Positions 45,417 through 57,489 of a DNA stretch of 64,000 nt are shown in pieces; the stretch's first letter is position 1; each line of letters begins with the position of its first letter. The stretch is from Miscanthus floridulus. Lineage: Eukaryota > Streptophyta > Magnoliopsida > Poales > Poaceae. The translations under genes and the position numbers were made by a program. Below the pieces are notes generated by a model. The model made no database searches. It saw nothing but the letters and a program-made list of their open reading frames with translations, and had not been told where the DNA came from. Location of the stretch: assembly GCF_019320115.1 (NCBI RefSeq), contig NC_089582.1, forward strand, positions 119,953,856 to 120,017,855, in the 5' to 3' direction.

Positions 45417-48400
45417 CGGCTCCCCGACAGCATCAGCTACTGGCTCGACCAGCAAGGGTAGGGGCTGCTCATCCTCTAACTGGGTAATGTTTGGCTTAGT
45501 CAGAGGTAGGGTGATGGTTGCTTTTGACCTAGGCTCGGTGCCATTCGTAGGCTAGGCGATGTCCCCCTGACGTGCACCTTCAGCCATGTCCGCATGGCGA
45601 GCATCCATCACCCACCGCGTGGAGACTTGCTCAGCCACCAACTTTGCGTGTGGTAGCAAGCTCTCCCTGAGCAAGTGGATGTCCTCCGTGCTCCAGCCAT
45701 CGACATGCACTGTAGATGGCGGCGAAGTCTAGGTCCGGGTGGTACGTCGCCACTGAAGTCAACACCCCCAACATCCGGTAGAACAACCCATTAGTGATGA
45801 TGGCCCAAACCTCATCTGAAACCTTGCCAGCCGGATGGCGGGTGCACTGGTACTTGGTGCTAACTCGAAGACCTCTGAGACGACGAGCTGGGCAACATTG
45901 CATATCTGGTCAAGTTCCCCCTCGAGAGCACGTCGCAATTCAAGGGACTTGGCCAGCGCCTCCGCATTCAGGCCAATCATCGCCTTGGCTGTCTCTAGGT
46001 CTCGCTCCAATGACTCCACCTTTCCACCTAGCTCTGGAAGAAGGGCGACAAGCTCAAAAGCAAGCTAAAGGAAGAAACCAACATGTCAAAAAGCAGAAAA
46101 GGTATGTACCGAGGTAGGTGTTCTCAAGGATGGAGAGTCCCTCCTTCTGCCGAGCCACCTGCTCGCATAGCCAGACGTTTGCCTCCTCCATTCCCATCAC
46201 CCGGCCCCTAAGCGCGAGCACTTCCTGGTCGGCCTCCGACTGAGCCTTCCACTCCATCTCTAGAGTTTCTAGTGAACTTTGGAGCGCCGCCTCGATGTCC
46301 GCCAGGGACTTCTGTAGTGTCACTTCGATCTCCTCTTGGTGGACCTTCACTGCCTCAAGCCCCCGCTTGGCGACGGTCGCTCGGTCCACCGTGAGCTACT
46401 CCACCACCCATGCCTCGATCACCTCAGCTGCCCGGTCTTGGGACTCATGGTAGGCAGGCTCTAGCTCACGCTCGAACTCGACCATCCTGGCATGCTCCTC
46501 CTGGAGGAAAAGAGACTTGCAACACGACATCCCCTCCAAGCCCTGCAAAGCAAGGAGCTAACATGATGAAGCAACCAACAAGGAACCAAGGAATCAAGAA
46601 CAAATCATAGAGAACTTACCTCTACGGTGTGGGGCAGATCAACCATAACCGCCCGATGGATGGACTTGACCCGCTCCAAGGCCACCTCAAGCCTCGCCTT
46701 GGTTTGGGCGAGATCAGACTCCATCGTCACTCTGCTCTCCCCTAGGAAGTGCTAGAGCGCCACCTCCTCGTCGTCATGGAGGATGAACTTTGCCTTCCTC
46801 GGGTCACCGGGGTAGGGCCACACTAGATTACGGCTCACCCTAAACCCACTGGAAGGCCCAGCTGATGACCGAACCACCGCTAGCTCCTACAACAGCGCTA
46901 GCCGCTCCACCTTGTCACCTACTTCACCGTCGAAGGGGATATCCACCACCTCAATTTCATGGGCCACTGGTAGGTGTTCTAGCTTTGGCTCGGCCGCATC
47001 TCCGCTTGGCACCTCCAGCTCTGACCGGGAGGGTGAGTCGTGCGGCCCTCTACCCGGCGAGGCAGGGAGCCCGGTCTCCCTCTCCTCTTCCACCATAGCC
47101 GGTAGAGGAGGGGCCACAAGGGTTACCTCCGACATGGCCTCTGCCGTCACCACAGGGATTGCCACCAACACTATAGCCACTGCTGTCATCGTACTGATGA
47201 CCGACCCAGGGGGCACCACCCCCAGAAGGGAAGGACCCACTGCCACCACCCTACTCTCCCTGCTAGTAGTCATGGCATGCTGCATGGTGGGCCTCCAATC
47301 CTCCCACATGGGAGTTGGGGCGATGCTCAGCCCCATCAACATCCGGCCGCTGTCAAAAAAGTTTAGGTCAGTCGCACTCCCAAAAACTCAACAGCAAGAT
47401 CAAAAAGGAACAAAGAAGGCATATCAAGACAAAAGTGGTAGGGCTCTAAAGCCTTGATCTGATGTCAATGGGCCCACCAAGTGAGGACCGCTCTTGGGCC
47501 ATGACCCATGCCCCCTCACTTCAACTAGGGGGTCAACCCAACCGGCTCCTGCTCTGCCCATGAATCACCATGACCTTTGGCTCGAGGCACGCCGACCAGA
47601 GCAGCTAGTGGGGCATCCTCCCATTATGGGTCGCGTGTTGTCGCTAGCCCCAATGACATGTGGGTGTGAGCCCACTCTTCCAACCACCTAGCCTATCCCG
47701 CCGCGCCCACAACAGGTGGGAACAAGGCTGGCAACGCCTTAGAAGGGCACAGTGATCGCGTTCGCTTCGTCTCCCGTTCACCGATAGCGTCCGCGCTCGT
47801 AGCACGCTTCCTCGGTGTGGGAACATCACTGTGCCTCTCAACCTCCTACTCGCCACTAGTAGACACGGCCACAGGATCGCAATGCTCCACCGAGGTCGCA
47901 ATGACCTCCCAGCCTTCCTCCTCCTCGAAGAAGATCTTATCATCACCCACCCCTATGGGGTCCTCTAACTCAAGCTCTGACTCGACGTCGCTCCTATTTT
48001 CCTCGGCCCACACATGCTGGGCAATCTCCATCTCCTTCTCATGCTTCCATCGAGCCTCCTTGGCTTTCTTCTTCTTCCTCTCAACCACTGGCTCCTTCAA
48101 GGCGGCTTGCCGAGCCACACCCTCCGGCCCCTTCGGAAGGTGCGGCTGGGACTTGTAAACTGCAAGTCCCTACGGAACAGATGACTAAAAGTTAGGACAT
48201 GGGAGAGCAAAAGGGGAAAAGAACATGGAGTAAGGAGAGGGGAGCATACCAGTTTGGACACCATCACGGCGTTGAGGGGTCCGGGCTTTCCATCGAGGGT
48301 CTCTTTAGACCTCAGCTACAGCACCTGGTCAACACGACTATAGACCTCATCGTTCGGCAGCTCCTCCGGGGACGCACAGTCAGGGTCCATCAGGCCATTG

Positions 48401-49640
48401 TACTTCCACATCGGCCGTGACCTCTCCACCAGCGGGGTGACCCGACAGCGAAAGAGGGTGTGGAACACCTGCACCCTATCAAGGCCACGCCGCACGAGCT
48501 TCTAGAGCTCCACCTCGATAATCTCCACCTTCTTCTTCTACCGGCTAGCGAGGCCCCACGACCAGCTCTCCTGCCTCTTTGGCCTCCTACCGATGAATGG
48601 TGGGAATGGCACCTCCATTGGGTTCCTAATGTAGAACCATTCCTCGTGCCACCCCCTATTGGAATCATACGGGATGTACACGGGGTACGAGCCCGACGCG
48701 CTTGGTTTCTTCTGCAGCGCGAAACCCCCCACCAACACGATCATGTGCGGCTTCCCCTCCAACAAAGCTCTCCTGGAGAACATCCACTGGAAGAAGTCCA
48801 TGTGCGGATCCATCCCAAGGAAAGCCTCGCACATAGTGACAAAGCCGATGGTATGTGTCGGGGACCTAATACCAGGGTACCCAAGGAGGTGGAACTAATA
48901 ACCATCGAACGTTAAAAACTCTCGGACGGACAAGGGCACTACTGCGCTTCTTGCCTGAATGGCAAGAGTTTGGTTTCGCCTCGCCCGACGCCCGTGGTCT
49001 AGCTCCGCCTCGCCCGAGGGCTAAGGACTAGACTCCGCCTCACCCGACGCCCATGGGCTAGCTCCACCTTGCCCAAGGGCTAAGGGCTAGACTCTGCCTC
49101 GCTCGATGTCCGAGGATGGACCTTGCCTCGCCTAATGTCCAAAGACTGGCTCTGTCTCGCCCGACGCCGACATGATAGGAGCCTTCCTATCTAGGATAAC
49201 CTACGAGTCTTTGGTTTGCAAGCTACGGTGTAGGGGCCTTTAGCGCACCATCCAGGCCTAACGCGCATAAATATAAATCTTGTGTCCTTTAGCGCACCAT
49301 CCAGGCCTAACACGCATAAATATAAATTTACTTGCCGGTGCTTGTTCGAAACACTGACAGTATGCAGCACCCCTGTTGGATTGAGGTGCGGCAGCTCTAG
49401 GACCCACTCATTAAGGAGCCCATGCAAAAATCAGTGCTTTGGGTATCCTAACCCATGCTCATGAAAAGCGAGGAAGGAAACAACCTCGCTGGCCTGAGGT
49501 TGTGGGAAATCTTCCACCGCAGGGGCCCTCTAGTGCGCCACCTCCTTCGGCGGTAGAAACCCTTCTCGACGAAGGCAGCCAACACTGACTCCCTCACGAT
49601 GGATGACCTCTAGCTTGACATTGTGCTCCGGGTTCACAAA
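45417..49640 (-). pseudogene. G3: intron-containing antisense accessory gene of E5 (Transposase_28-like)
   Basis: Minus strand, hence antisense to E5. N-terminal text at 49640-49365 (VVSFLAFHEHGLGYPKH, then LLNEWVLELPHLNPTGVLHT) is cut by a 504-bp solo LTR and resumes at 48850 with GFVTMCEAFLGMDPHMDFF and NRGWHEEWFYIRNPMEVPF. Later exons give a Lys/Glu-rich block (48118-47846) and coiled-coil stretches (46389-46110, 46019-45840). Introns with GT/AG ends fit 46543-46619 and 46065-46109. Stops occur, for example in the N-terminal part. The likely end is a stop near 45417. Function unknown; same architecture as G1 and G2. Confidence 0.68.
48856..49359 (-). mobile_element. 504-bp solo LTR inserted in G3
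   Basis: Plus-strand ends TGTCGGGGACC and CACTGACA, flanked by an exact GTATG duplication (48851-48855 and 49360-49364). Its minus-strand start TGTCAGTGTTTCG and the following block with GCAAGTAAATTTATA resemble the E1 LTR start, so it is a related family. It contains repeats of GCCTCGCCCGA, a stretch at about 49150-49222 similar to gag of E5, and two 42-bp copies (49237-49278, 49286-49327). Confidence 0.85.
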
Positions 49641-49734
49641 TGGATCTATAAGTTTTCTCCTCTCCCTCGCTCTCCCCTTTTCTCTCCCCGGTCGATGCCC
49701 ATGGTGTTGAGCGTCTCAAGCGTACATGATATTA

Positions 49735-50600
49735 AGGCCGCTGCCTCCATCCATCAGCACCTTGATGAGTCACTTCATGCCGACGATTGGGTCGACCATG
49801 AGCAGGTATCTTCTTAGCTACGGGATGCTTTTTGGGTGGTTGGTCTCATCAAAGGTGATGGTGGACTTCGACCATTGGAGGTACGATGGTGCAGCCGACA
49901 TGGTCGTATAGACCTTGCGGCGCGCAAGCTTCTGGCGGTGCTTGGAGTCGTAGGCCACCGACCCTTCGAAGATCATGAGGCAGCCATCCGACGTTGGAAA
50001 GACACCATCCTTCCCCTCGGCATCGTCTGCCACCAGCTTGGGCTCCTTCCTATGCCCCCTTGTTGGAGCCACCAGATAGGAACCGCTTCATGAGGGCGTA
50101 GTCTTTGTATAGGTGCTTGACATGGAAGGCATGGTTTGGGCATGGCCCTTCGAGCAGCTTCTCAAAGTGGTCTAGGGTACCCTCGGTGTGCTTCTAACCT
50201 CCCTTGCGGTCGGTAGCGGCCACGAGCGAGCGCTCATGCCGCTGCTTGTTCTTCTTCTCATTGGGGCGGTTGGAGGTGCCTTCGCCGACATCCTTGTCCC
50301 GCTTTGCCTTGCCCTTGGGGTGGTCAAAAATTGCTCTGACCACCTCCTCGCCTGAGGTGTGGCTGGTGGGGATGTCGAGGAGCTCCTTGGTGGTTCATGA
50401 GCCCTTGTGTCCTAGCTTGTGAACTAGGGACTCGTAGGTTCTCCCAGATAGGAAGTCTCCTATAATGTCAGCATCGGCGACGTCGGGCAGCTCGTTGCAC
50501 TATCAGGAGAAGCACCGGATGTACTCACAAAGAGTTTCCTTGGACTTTTGTCAATAGTTTTTGAGATCCCACGGGTTCCCAGGATGCGCGTAAGTGCCCT
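49735..50600 (-). pseudogene. E1 gag C-terminal part and protease start
   Basis: Minus strand. From 50600: GTYAHPGNPWDLKNY, FLSGRTYESLVHKLG, then a linker and GVFPTSDGCLMIFEGSVAYD, KLARRKVYTTM, and near 49750 MDGGSGLNIMYA, the protease core with Asp-Gly-Gly. Protease text ends near 49735 and G3 text starts by about 49640, so RT, RNase H and integrase are missing. Several stops are present. Confidence 0.75.
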
Positions 50601-50605
50601 AGAAG

Positions 50606-52400
50606 TGTTTACAACAAAATTTGGAAGAAGAATTGCAGGGACTCAAAAGCTTCCAAGATCATGTCATCAAGGAATCGATTGCACGAAGGTCGATATCAGC
50701 TAATTCGAATGCAGCACTAGAATTGGCTTTCTTCAGATAGCGCCAGCAGATAACGACAAAAGCTACGATCGGTGCTAGGAAAACCATGTTGGACTCTACA
50801 AAAAGGGAAAGATTAGAGTCCAAGTTATCTTAAATTAGGAATGTTTCCTCTTAGGCCAAGAAATTGTAATGAGTCGTGCTTAAGTAGGATTCATGCGTAG
50901 GTTTCGGGTATAAATACTAGACCTCGGCTATTGTAAAGGACACACAATCAATCAAATACAAGTTACTTTTTTGGCTCCGGCCACCCCTTAGGAGTAGGAG
51001 TAGAATAGATCTCGTCGAGTTCTTTAGCGAGCAGGGCTGCATCAGTCCGGCCGACCTCTAGCTTGTCTGTAAGTACCATCATGGCTTATACTCCTGTTCA
51101 TATGGCTGCATCGATTTGGTCGACCTCCACTGCGACTCTGGTATAAGCTAGTTATCGATTCTTGTTTAGTTCAAGTACGACTGCATCGATCTGGTCGACC
51201 TCCACTGCTCGAACTAGATTAAGGTCAAGTTATTGGCTCTATCTAAGGGTGGCATCCTTCGGATAGATTCATTAAGTTACCGATATTGCTGATTACTTTC
51301 ATTATTTATTTAATTACAGCAATATCACTTCATCCGATTGGGATTGATCTAGATCGGCCTTATATCCTATTTAACCCATCATTTATTAATCTAAATTGAT
51401 TTAATCTGCATCTTAAATGATGAGTTATGTTTTATCGGCTATTTTATGTCAATCTTGATCGTGCATAATTTGTGGTTAAGGCATGTCTGGTCTTGAATAG
51501 ATCTATTGGCTAACAAAAACCGCTCTATGGCCTGTTATCATGGCCTATGTGATTCTGCCTCACACCCCACTGTTAGCACCATAGAGTGGGGATCGTTACT
51601 TGGTAGATCCGTTCCTGATAGGGCATGACCTTAACTGTGCGCTATGCCTGAATCGGCTGTTTTAGCCGATATCGAGTGCTTTCATATATGCAGTTCACGT
51701 GATGAGACCGTTGAAGTAGAGATAGGTTGAAAGATGTGTTAGCCCCATGATCTTATTATTATATATTATGGCCTACATGATTCTGCCTCATGCCCCACTG
51801 ATATTTGTAATAAGTTAGGGTCATCGAGCTTATCGCCGTTTCTATGGCCATCAAGATTCTGCCTCATGCCCCACTAGTCATAACGATAGATGAGATCTAA
51901 TATGTTCATTAGATTTTTTCTCTATTAAATGGTTAAATGATAATGAGCTGCTTCTTTTATATAAAAAGGGATTCGGTTACTAGTAGTCATTGGCTTAGCA
52001 TAAACTAATTATTATTGACATCCTATTGCCATTGACTAACATTTGTCTAAATAACGATATGCATCCTAAATGATAACCGATTTTTCTTCCACAACCCCAT
52101 GAGCTTTAACAGATTTCTTATGAGTACGCTAGAATCAGCTATTTAGTTGATCTCCTTCCATATCGGCTCTCAGAGCCGCATATTCGAAACTGGCTGGCAA
52201 CATCGGCATGTTCCATCTTAAATTGCTGATTAGCTTTCTCTCCTTGTCAATTATAGTGTCAAATTGATTGGCACATCTCGAGAGGAGTGCGCGGGATCGA
52301 TAATCCCTACATTGAAGCTAGGCAGATCTCTAGCTCCATCGAGTAGACCCTTTTGGCTTACTCGTGTGCCCTTGGCACGGGACAAAATTTCGTGCCGGTA
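50606..52400 (+). mobile_element. 1.8-kb solo LTR in E1 gag (same family as E4)
   Basis: Begins TGTTTACAACAAAATTTGG and ends CGTGCCGGTA (usual CA changed to TA). It splits E1 gag exactly between two adjoining stretches of gag text; the flanks AGAAG (50601-50605) and GGAAG (52401-52405) match at 4 of 5 bases. TATA box TATAAATAC at 50909-50917. Its last ~410 bp are the reverse complement of 60004-60415, next to E4 gag. No internal region is present, so it is a solo LTR. Confidence 0.82.
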
Positions 52401-53984
52401 GGAAGTTTCCCAAAAAATCTCCTTTAGGTCCACCCAACTTTGAATCCGGTTGGGCAGAAGGTGCTCCAACCATGTTCGCGCCAAATCGGCTAGAAACAAT
52501 GGAAGATTACGGATAATGAAACTATCACTATCCACTCCACTGGCTTGGCAAGCAAGCCAGTAATCCTCGAGCTACAGTCTAGGGTTCGTCTCCCTAGAGA
52601 ATTTTTGGATGTTGGTCGGTGGTCGGTACCACGGTGGGAAGGCGGCATTGAGGATGTGTCGGCCGAAGGCCTGAGGCCCCGGCAGGTCAGGGCTCGGGCT
52701 CCAATCCTCACCACTGTCATAGCGTCCGCCATGATGAGGATGGAAGCCATGGCTGGTTTCCTCTCCCTCACTGCTTTGTCCATGCCTACGGGCACCCAGG
52801 GTGTTACGTGCGTCACGGTGGAGGCCACGACACGCTCCCCGCCGCCATGCAGCACCTGGTGGACTGATACGTCCCCGACATGTCAACCCGAGGGCACATG
52901 CTAACTAGCGTCGAGCTTGCATCACTGAGACAGCGAGCTCTCCGCCTGCTGCACCACCGCGCGCTCAAGCAGCGTGTGGATCTCGCGATGGGCCCAACGA
53001 TCTTCGGGTGTCACAGGCTCTGGGAGCCCTCAGAGCAAGGCTGCTATGGCAGCAATGTTCTAGCTTGCCGGGGCGAAGTGCGGGAGGGCTCCATCATCTT
53101 CAATGATCCTTTAGTTCATGTCGCAGGCTATGACGCGCTCACACCCACCATCTCCACGATGCTCAATCTCTTGCTCAAGCTCCGTGCGCTCCTGCTCTAG
53201 CTAGAGTCACGCATCCTCAAGTTCCCTATGCCACGCCCTTAGCTGCTCCACTCGTAGGCGAGGAGGGGTCCCTACATCTCCCTCGACCTCGTCATCAAGG
53301 TTGTTTGGTGGGGTAGCCCCTCCCTCATGGATGCTTTCAACACGTCCCTTGGGAGTACCTACCATAAAACATTCTCGCAAGGGGTGATGGCTCCCCCTGC
53401 TAGAGTCAAAGTCAGAGGGCGACTCTGAATCTCCCTCGAGAAGGTCATGCAAAGATTCCATGATGTATTTGGTCATCCCCATGAACTCGTCGTTCGTAGG
53501 GGATGGGTTCATGTGCTGTGCCACGAGGTGGCCAACGGTCCCCGTAGCATTGCGCAGACCGAACGAGAAAGCTGTTGGGGCACTCCGGACTTGGTATTCT
53601 AGGGGAGCGGTTCCCCTCTGGCAAGCTGTATCATGACATTGGTGAATGAGAAGGTGAGGAAGCATAGGTCCTCCTAGGATGGTCAGGGTCCAAGGAAGGC
53701 ATCGAGCTGGCGCTCTAGCCTCCTATAATCAAAGCTGAGGAGCTAGTTGCTCCCGGGGGTGTGAGCCTCTGGCACGTGCAGCTATAGCTCCTCAAGCGCC
53801 TCAACGATCGCGTCGAGGCTAGGAAACGGTAGGACCTTCGCCAACTCTCCCTCCATCATGATGATGAAGTCTAGGATCCCAAAGCACACGTGCACGCTTG
53901 GGATCCAGTTGATGCCATGACTAGCCATCCAAGGCCTAATGTGGACGTCGAGACGCAAAAAAGGCCTCTACACGGCATGCCAAC
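52401..53984 (-). pseudogene. E1 gag N-terminal part and leader
   Basis: Minus strand. Right to left: primer-site-like GTTGGCATGCCGTG at 53971-53984; leader; 53207-53665 with FMGMTKYIMESLHDLLEGD and PPRLRVEQLRAWHRELEDA; then a region in broken frames; then AFGRHILNAAFPPWYRPPTN near 52640 and DSFIIRNLPLFLADLARTWL to WVDLKEIFWETS at 52410. The gag text continues at 50600 beyond the solo LTR. Frame changes and stops make it inactive. Confidence 0.75.
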
Positions 53985-54949
53985 TATCAGTGTTTTGGAT
54001 CACCGGCTAGTAAATTTGTATCTGCACATCTGGCTCAGATGGTTTGCTCAGAGGACACAAGGATTTATACTGGTTTGGATAGAATGTCCCTATGTCCAGT
54101 CTACTGCTGCTCGTGTTACCGGCACTAGTTTGTAGTAGCGGTTACAAACGGGCGAGAGAGGGAGGAGTTCCCAAGTCTCTGTTGAAAAGATCGAATAGAG
54201 TTGAATCTTGTTGTGCTTGTTCAGTTGTGTGTTCATCCTCCCTTTTTGGGGCATCCTGCTCCCCCTTTTATAGGTGAAGGGGAAGGCACGGGTTACAGAG
54301 AGAAAGAAGGAGAAAAGCAAGAAACAAGAAGGTCTCTAGGGCCGCTGGGTCCTTCTTCTCCTTCATACGGGTCCCACCGACGCTGTAGATGGTGATGGGG
54401 ATGGCTCCATGTTGGGCTCCTATTCACCACTGGTGCCATGCCCCGATGTCATTAGCTGGTCATGGTGTCCCATCCTGTCCCGATAGACGGCGTGGCGAAC
54501 CGATGTGCCGGTTAGTGGCCGTACGGGGAGTAGGCAGCACAGCAACCACTCACCCATCATAGTTGGTGATGTGAACCCCCGGGCATGGCCTGATGTGGTC
54601 ATGGGTCACGGCGAGACATGCCCACTTCCCTCCCGGTGTTAGAAGTTTGACCCTGGGGTCATACCCTTAGACATGTAGTGGTCGGAGGTGATATGGGTCC
54701 CCGTCGTGCGAGACGGAGCCATGCCCTCAAGGTCGGGCGAGACGGTCCCATACCCTTGGGGTTGGATGACATAGGGTCCATGCCCAAGGGGTTGGGCGAG
54801 ATGGCCCCCAAGCCTGAGGGGTAGGGCGAGATGGAGACCATCCCTTTAGGGTCGGTCGAGACTGAAATACGTCCTTGAATATCTAGGCGAACCATCGCTC
54901 GCGGTCCTCAGATCCCATCTTTGGGTATCTCTAATACTGATACCCGACA
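53985..54949 (-). repeat. E1 5' LTR
   Basis: Plus-strand ends TATCAGTGTTTTGG and GATACCCGACA. Minus-strand TATA box (CTATAAAAG) at 54265-54273. Five 30-bp minisatellite units at about 54709-54858 (six in the other LTR). ATACT follows at 54950-54954. Confidence 0.92.
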
Positions 54950-54954
54950 ATACT

Positions 54955-55212
54955 CTATACCTAGTCAGATACTCTATGGGTTAAATACTCTATGGATTTT
55001 AGACCAGTTATTGAGTAAAGAGAGCTCCATGGGTTTTTTAGTTTTAGATCAAATTTTGAATAAAGATAATTAATTTTCTTTAGCTGTGTGCACTAAATTT
55101 AACCACAGTTTTTTCAATATATATGTAACATAAAGTTTTAGACCTTATTGAAGAAAGGTTGATGGGGATATGGGGTAGTTAATATAGTGATGATTAGAAT
55201 TGATCGAATCAA
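54955..55212. other. AT-rich flank right of E1
   Basis: Original neighbour of 8041. Contains ATACTCTATGG-like repeats. I see no gene. Confidence 0.55.
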
Positions 55213-56560
55213 TGTTTTTTTGAGAATGCTACTTACCTAACATCCGGACGCATTGGACGTAGGCCCACATCCCACTAAAAGTAGTCCACCGCTCACCTTC
55301 CCCCTTGATCTTTTCCATTCACTCTCTTATCCATTCTCCGTTCACTAGAAGCTAAGCTCACACCGCACCGCGTGCCAGTCCTGCGCCACACCCCCATCCT
55401 CGCCGCCCCACCTGCTTAATGATTGGGCCACACATATCCTCCACCCCCATGAGCTTATCCTCATAGTCCTCCTCCACTATTCATCCCGTGGCACTGTCCT
55501 TCTCCTCCAGCCACTCCAGTGCCTTCGCAAGGGCAGCCTCCATCCGCTCCCTATCCTCCTCGTCGATCTTCCCTAAAATGTTGCCGCCATCCCACACCTG
55601 GCATGGACGTGGTACAGAGGCCTACGACAGAGGTGTATGCTAGGTCATTGTTCTCGATAGCCCCCTGACATGAGCTTATTGATTACCGTGGTTCCCCAAC
55701 AGGTAGGCCATGGCCGTTGGCGATGTCATGTTTCAAATGTTTTTAGGTGTTTCAGACATATGTTTCAAGTGTTTCATCTGGGTGTTTCAAATGTTGCAAT
55801 AGCTATATATGCATGTTGCAAGAGTATGTTTCAAGTGTTTTGGTTGTTTCAAACGTATGTTTCAAGTGTTTCATCTGGATGTGGCAGAAGTATATCTAGA
55901 TGTTGTATAACATGCATGTTTTAAGCGTATGTTTTCAAGTGTTTCAGGTGTTTCAAATGTATGTTGCAAGTGTTTTATCTAGATGTTGTAAAAGTAAATC
56001 TGGATGTTGCATATGTTGCTATGGCTATACACGCATGTTTTAAGTGTATGTTTCAAGTGTTTCATTTGTTTTTAGACATATGTTTCAAGTGTTTCATCTA
56101 GATGTTTTAAAAATAGATTTGGGGGAGCACATGTTGTAATGGAGCCGGTGTCTAGCGGAAAGCGGCCTGCCATAATTGCCTACTGCTGCTGGGGCACCGC
56201 CGTGGGTCACCATGTAGGTGCCTAAGGCCAATAGATGCCTCTAAGGCGCGCATACGTAGGCAGGGCAGGTGACTGTGATTGATCCCCATGGGCATGCGGG
56301 TGCGTGAAAGAGAGCGGGCTTCCCGTGGACGCACGTGATGGAGGTGCGGGTGTTGCGATTGGATGGAGCAGACTCGGGTGGTCCCTGCTTACACTTGAGC
56401 ATGGGTGAGCGAACCACGTGGGCGTACGAAAGTGGCGCGGGAGCGGCGTCCAAATGTTCCGTTTGTTTGGACGTCTGAGTGCTAGTCCTTCTGTTTTTTT
56501 AGAATTTCTATTTACAATGTATGAGAATGAACATGCTAGTAACAACAATGTAGATGTCAG
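55213..56560. repeat. Degenerate DNA-transposon-like repeat with TGTTTCAAGTGTTTCATCTGGATG motif array
   Basis: From about 55720 to 56130 a 20-30-bp motif, TGTTTCAAGTGTTTCATCTG with TTGCAAAAGTA and ATGTTGC variants, recurs about a dozen times in head-to-tail order. The borders carry loosely inverted GTCCGGACG/GGACGTCTGAG-like text (55245 and 56465), which hints at a Mutator-like terminal repeat, but I cannot show clear terminal inverted repeats or a target duplication. ORFs here are repeat read-through. Confidence 0.4.
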
Positions 56561-56808
56561 TTGGTAGTTATAGAGAAAGGGGTAGGTGCACTGGCGTGCA
56601 CGGATGCTTCTATGCAGCCCGTTTCCCTAATCTCAATCGTAGTTCCATGATCCTGCTCGTGCACGACAACTAATTCGATGTTGCAGCACCGATTAGTTCA
56701 GTTTGATCTTTCCCACTGACTATATGTCAGATTTGTACACTTGAAGAACTATCTGTCTACTATCCAATCAAGGTTTGGTGGCTGGATTGCCAAACCTAGC
56801 CAGAAGTA

Positions 56809-56900
56809 TACTCCCTCCGTATCGGTAAAGGATGTCGTTTTAGCGTGTGGTGCCGTTTGCACAAATGAAGATGTTTTAGATCTCTTAACCTTGTTTTGGG
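56809..56900 (+). mobile_element. Truncated Stowaway-like MITE (Tc1/Mariner type)
   Basis: TA followed by CTCCCTCCGTATCGG and GGATGTCGTTTTAG, the usual Stowaway start. No matching reverse end (ACGGAGGGAG) is seen in the window, so the right side is lost; the stated end is a guess. Confidence 0.55.
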
Positions 56901-57489
56901 CGTGAATGCCCCCGCATCGTCTGTTTGGCTCTATCGTGCCGCTTCATGAGGAGCAGTAAAGTCACACCGCTTCACGATGTTGTCATCCCCTTCGCTCCCT
57001 TCATAAAGCCGATGGAGTACAGGCTTGATCGCTCGCTCGCATAGGGTATGGGAGCAGATGCATGCGCTCGACGGCCGCTTTTAGCTCTGTAGCGCTGGTG
57101 TCACCAGTGCTCTTCGATAGCCAAGGAGGTGGCATCAGACTCTGTCACTCACCTTAGCATCAAGCAGCCAAGGAGATGGTGCCAGAATTCGCCAAGTCAG
57201 AGGAGGCGGCGCTAGACTCCGTTGAGTCAGAGGAGGTGGCATTGGACTCCGTTGAGTCGGAGGAGATGGCACCGGACTCCATCATGAAGCTCCCTCTTGC
57301 CATGGAGATGGCGCCCTAGGACATCGAGTAGGAATCGACACTGCCGTAGGAACTCGAGCTGGACTCCAGCACCCAGCAAGACTTTGTGCCAGATTCCTTG
57401 CTGTCAGAGTCCTAGCCGCCTCCTTGTGTTTGCAGCGGCATGACCCACAACTGCAACGATGTTGAAGCCTGTCGCCTAGCTACCAAACA
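56901..57489. other. Unassigned stretch with a 33-bp coding-like repeat
   Basis: No recognised gene. At about 57190-57290 a 33-bp unit (GACTCCGTTGAGTCAGAGGAGGTGG-like, GAGTC/GACTC rich) recurs three times and keeps a reading frame on both strands. It could be a worn gag end of E4 or a gene fragment. Confidence 0.4.

Larger units (their letters stand above)
8042..54949 (-). mobile_element. E1: outer LTR retrotransposon (Ty3/Gypsy, Tat-like), 46.9 kb with nested insertions
   Basis: Two LTRs in the same orientation (8042-9039 and 53985-54949) are flanked by a perfect 5-bp duplication, ATACT at 8037-8041 and 54950-54954. The minus-strand sense follows from the primer-site-like GTTGGCATGCCGTG just inside the right LTR, a G-rich tract (GGCTCGGGGGCTAC) just inside the left LTR, and gag on the minus strand at 50.1-53.7 kb. 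The inside has lost RT, RNase H and integrase and was invaded by E2, E5 and two solo LTRs. A plus-strand antisense gene (36833-38926) lies toward its 3' end. Confidence 0.9.

Noticed and set aside
46865..48158. Plus-strand ORFs of 77-181 codons over G3
   Set aside because: They are shadows of G3 exons, which have domain text and intron signals on the minus strand.
48856..49180. Left end of a full-length Gypsy element in plus orientation
   Set aside because: The exact GTATG duplication closes the unit at 49359, so a solo LTR explains both ends better.
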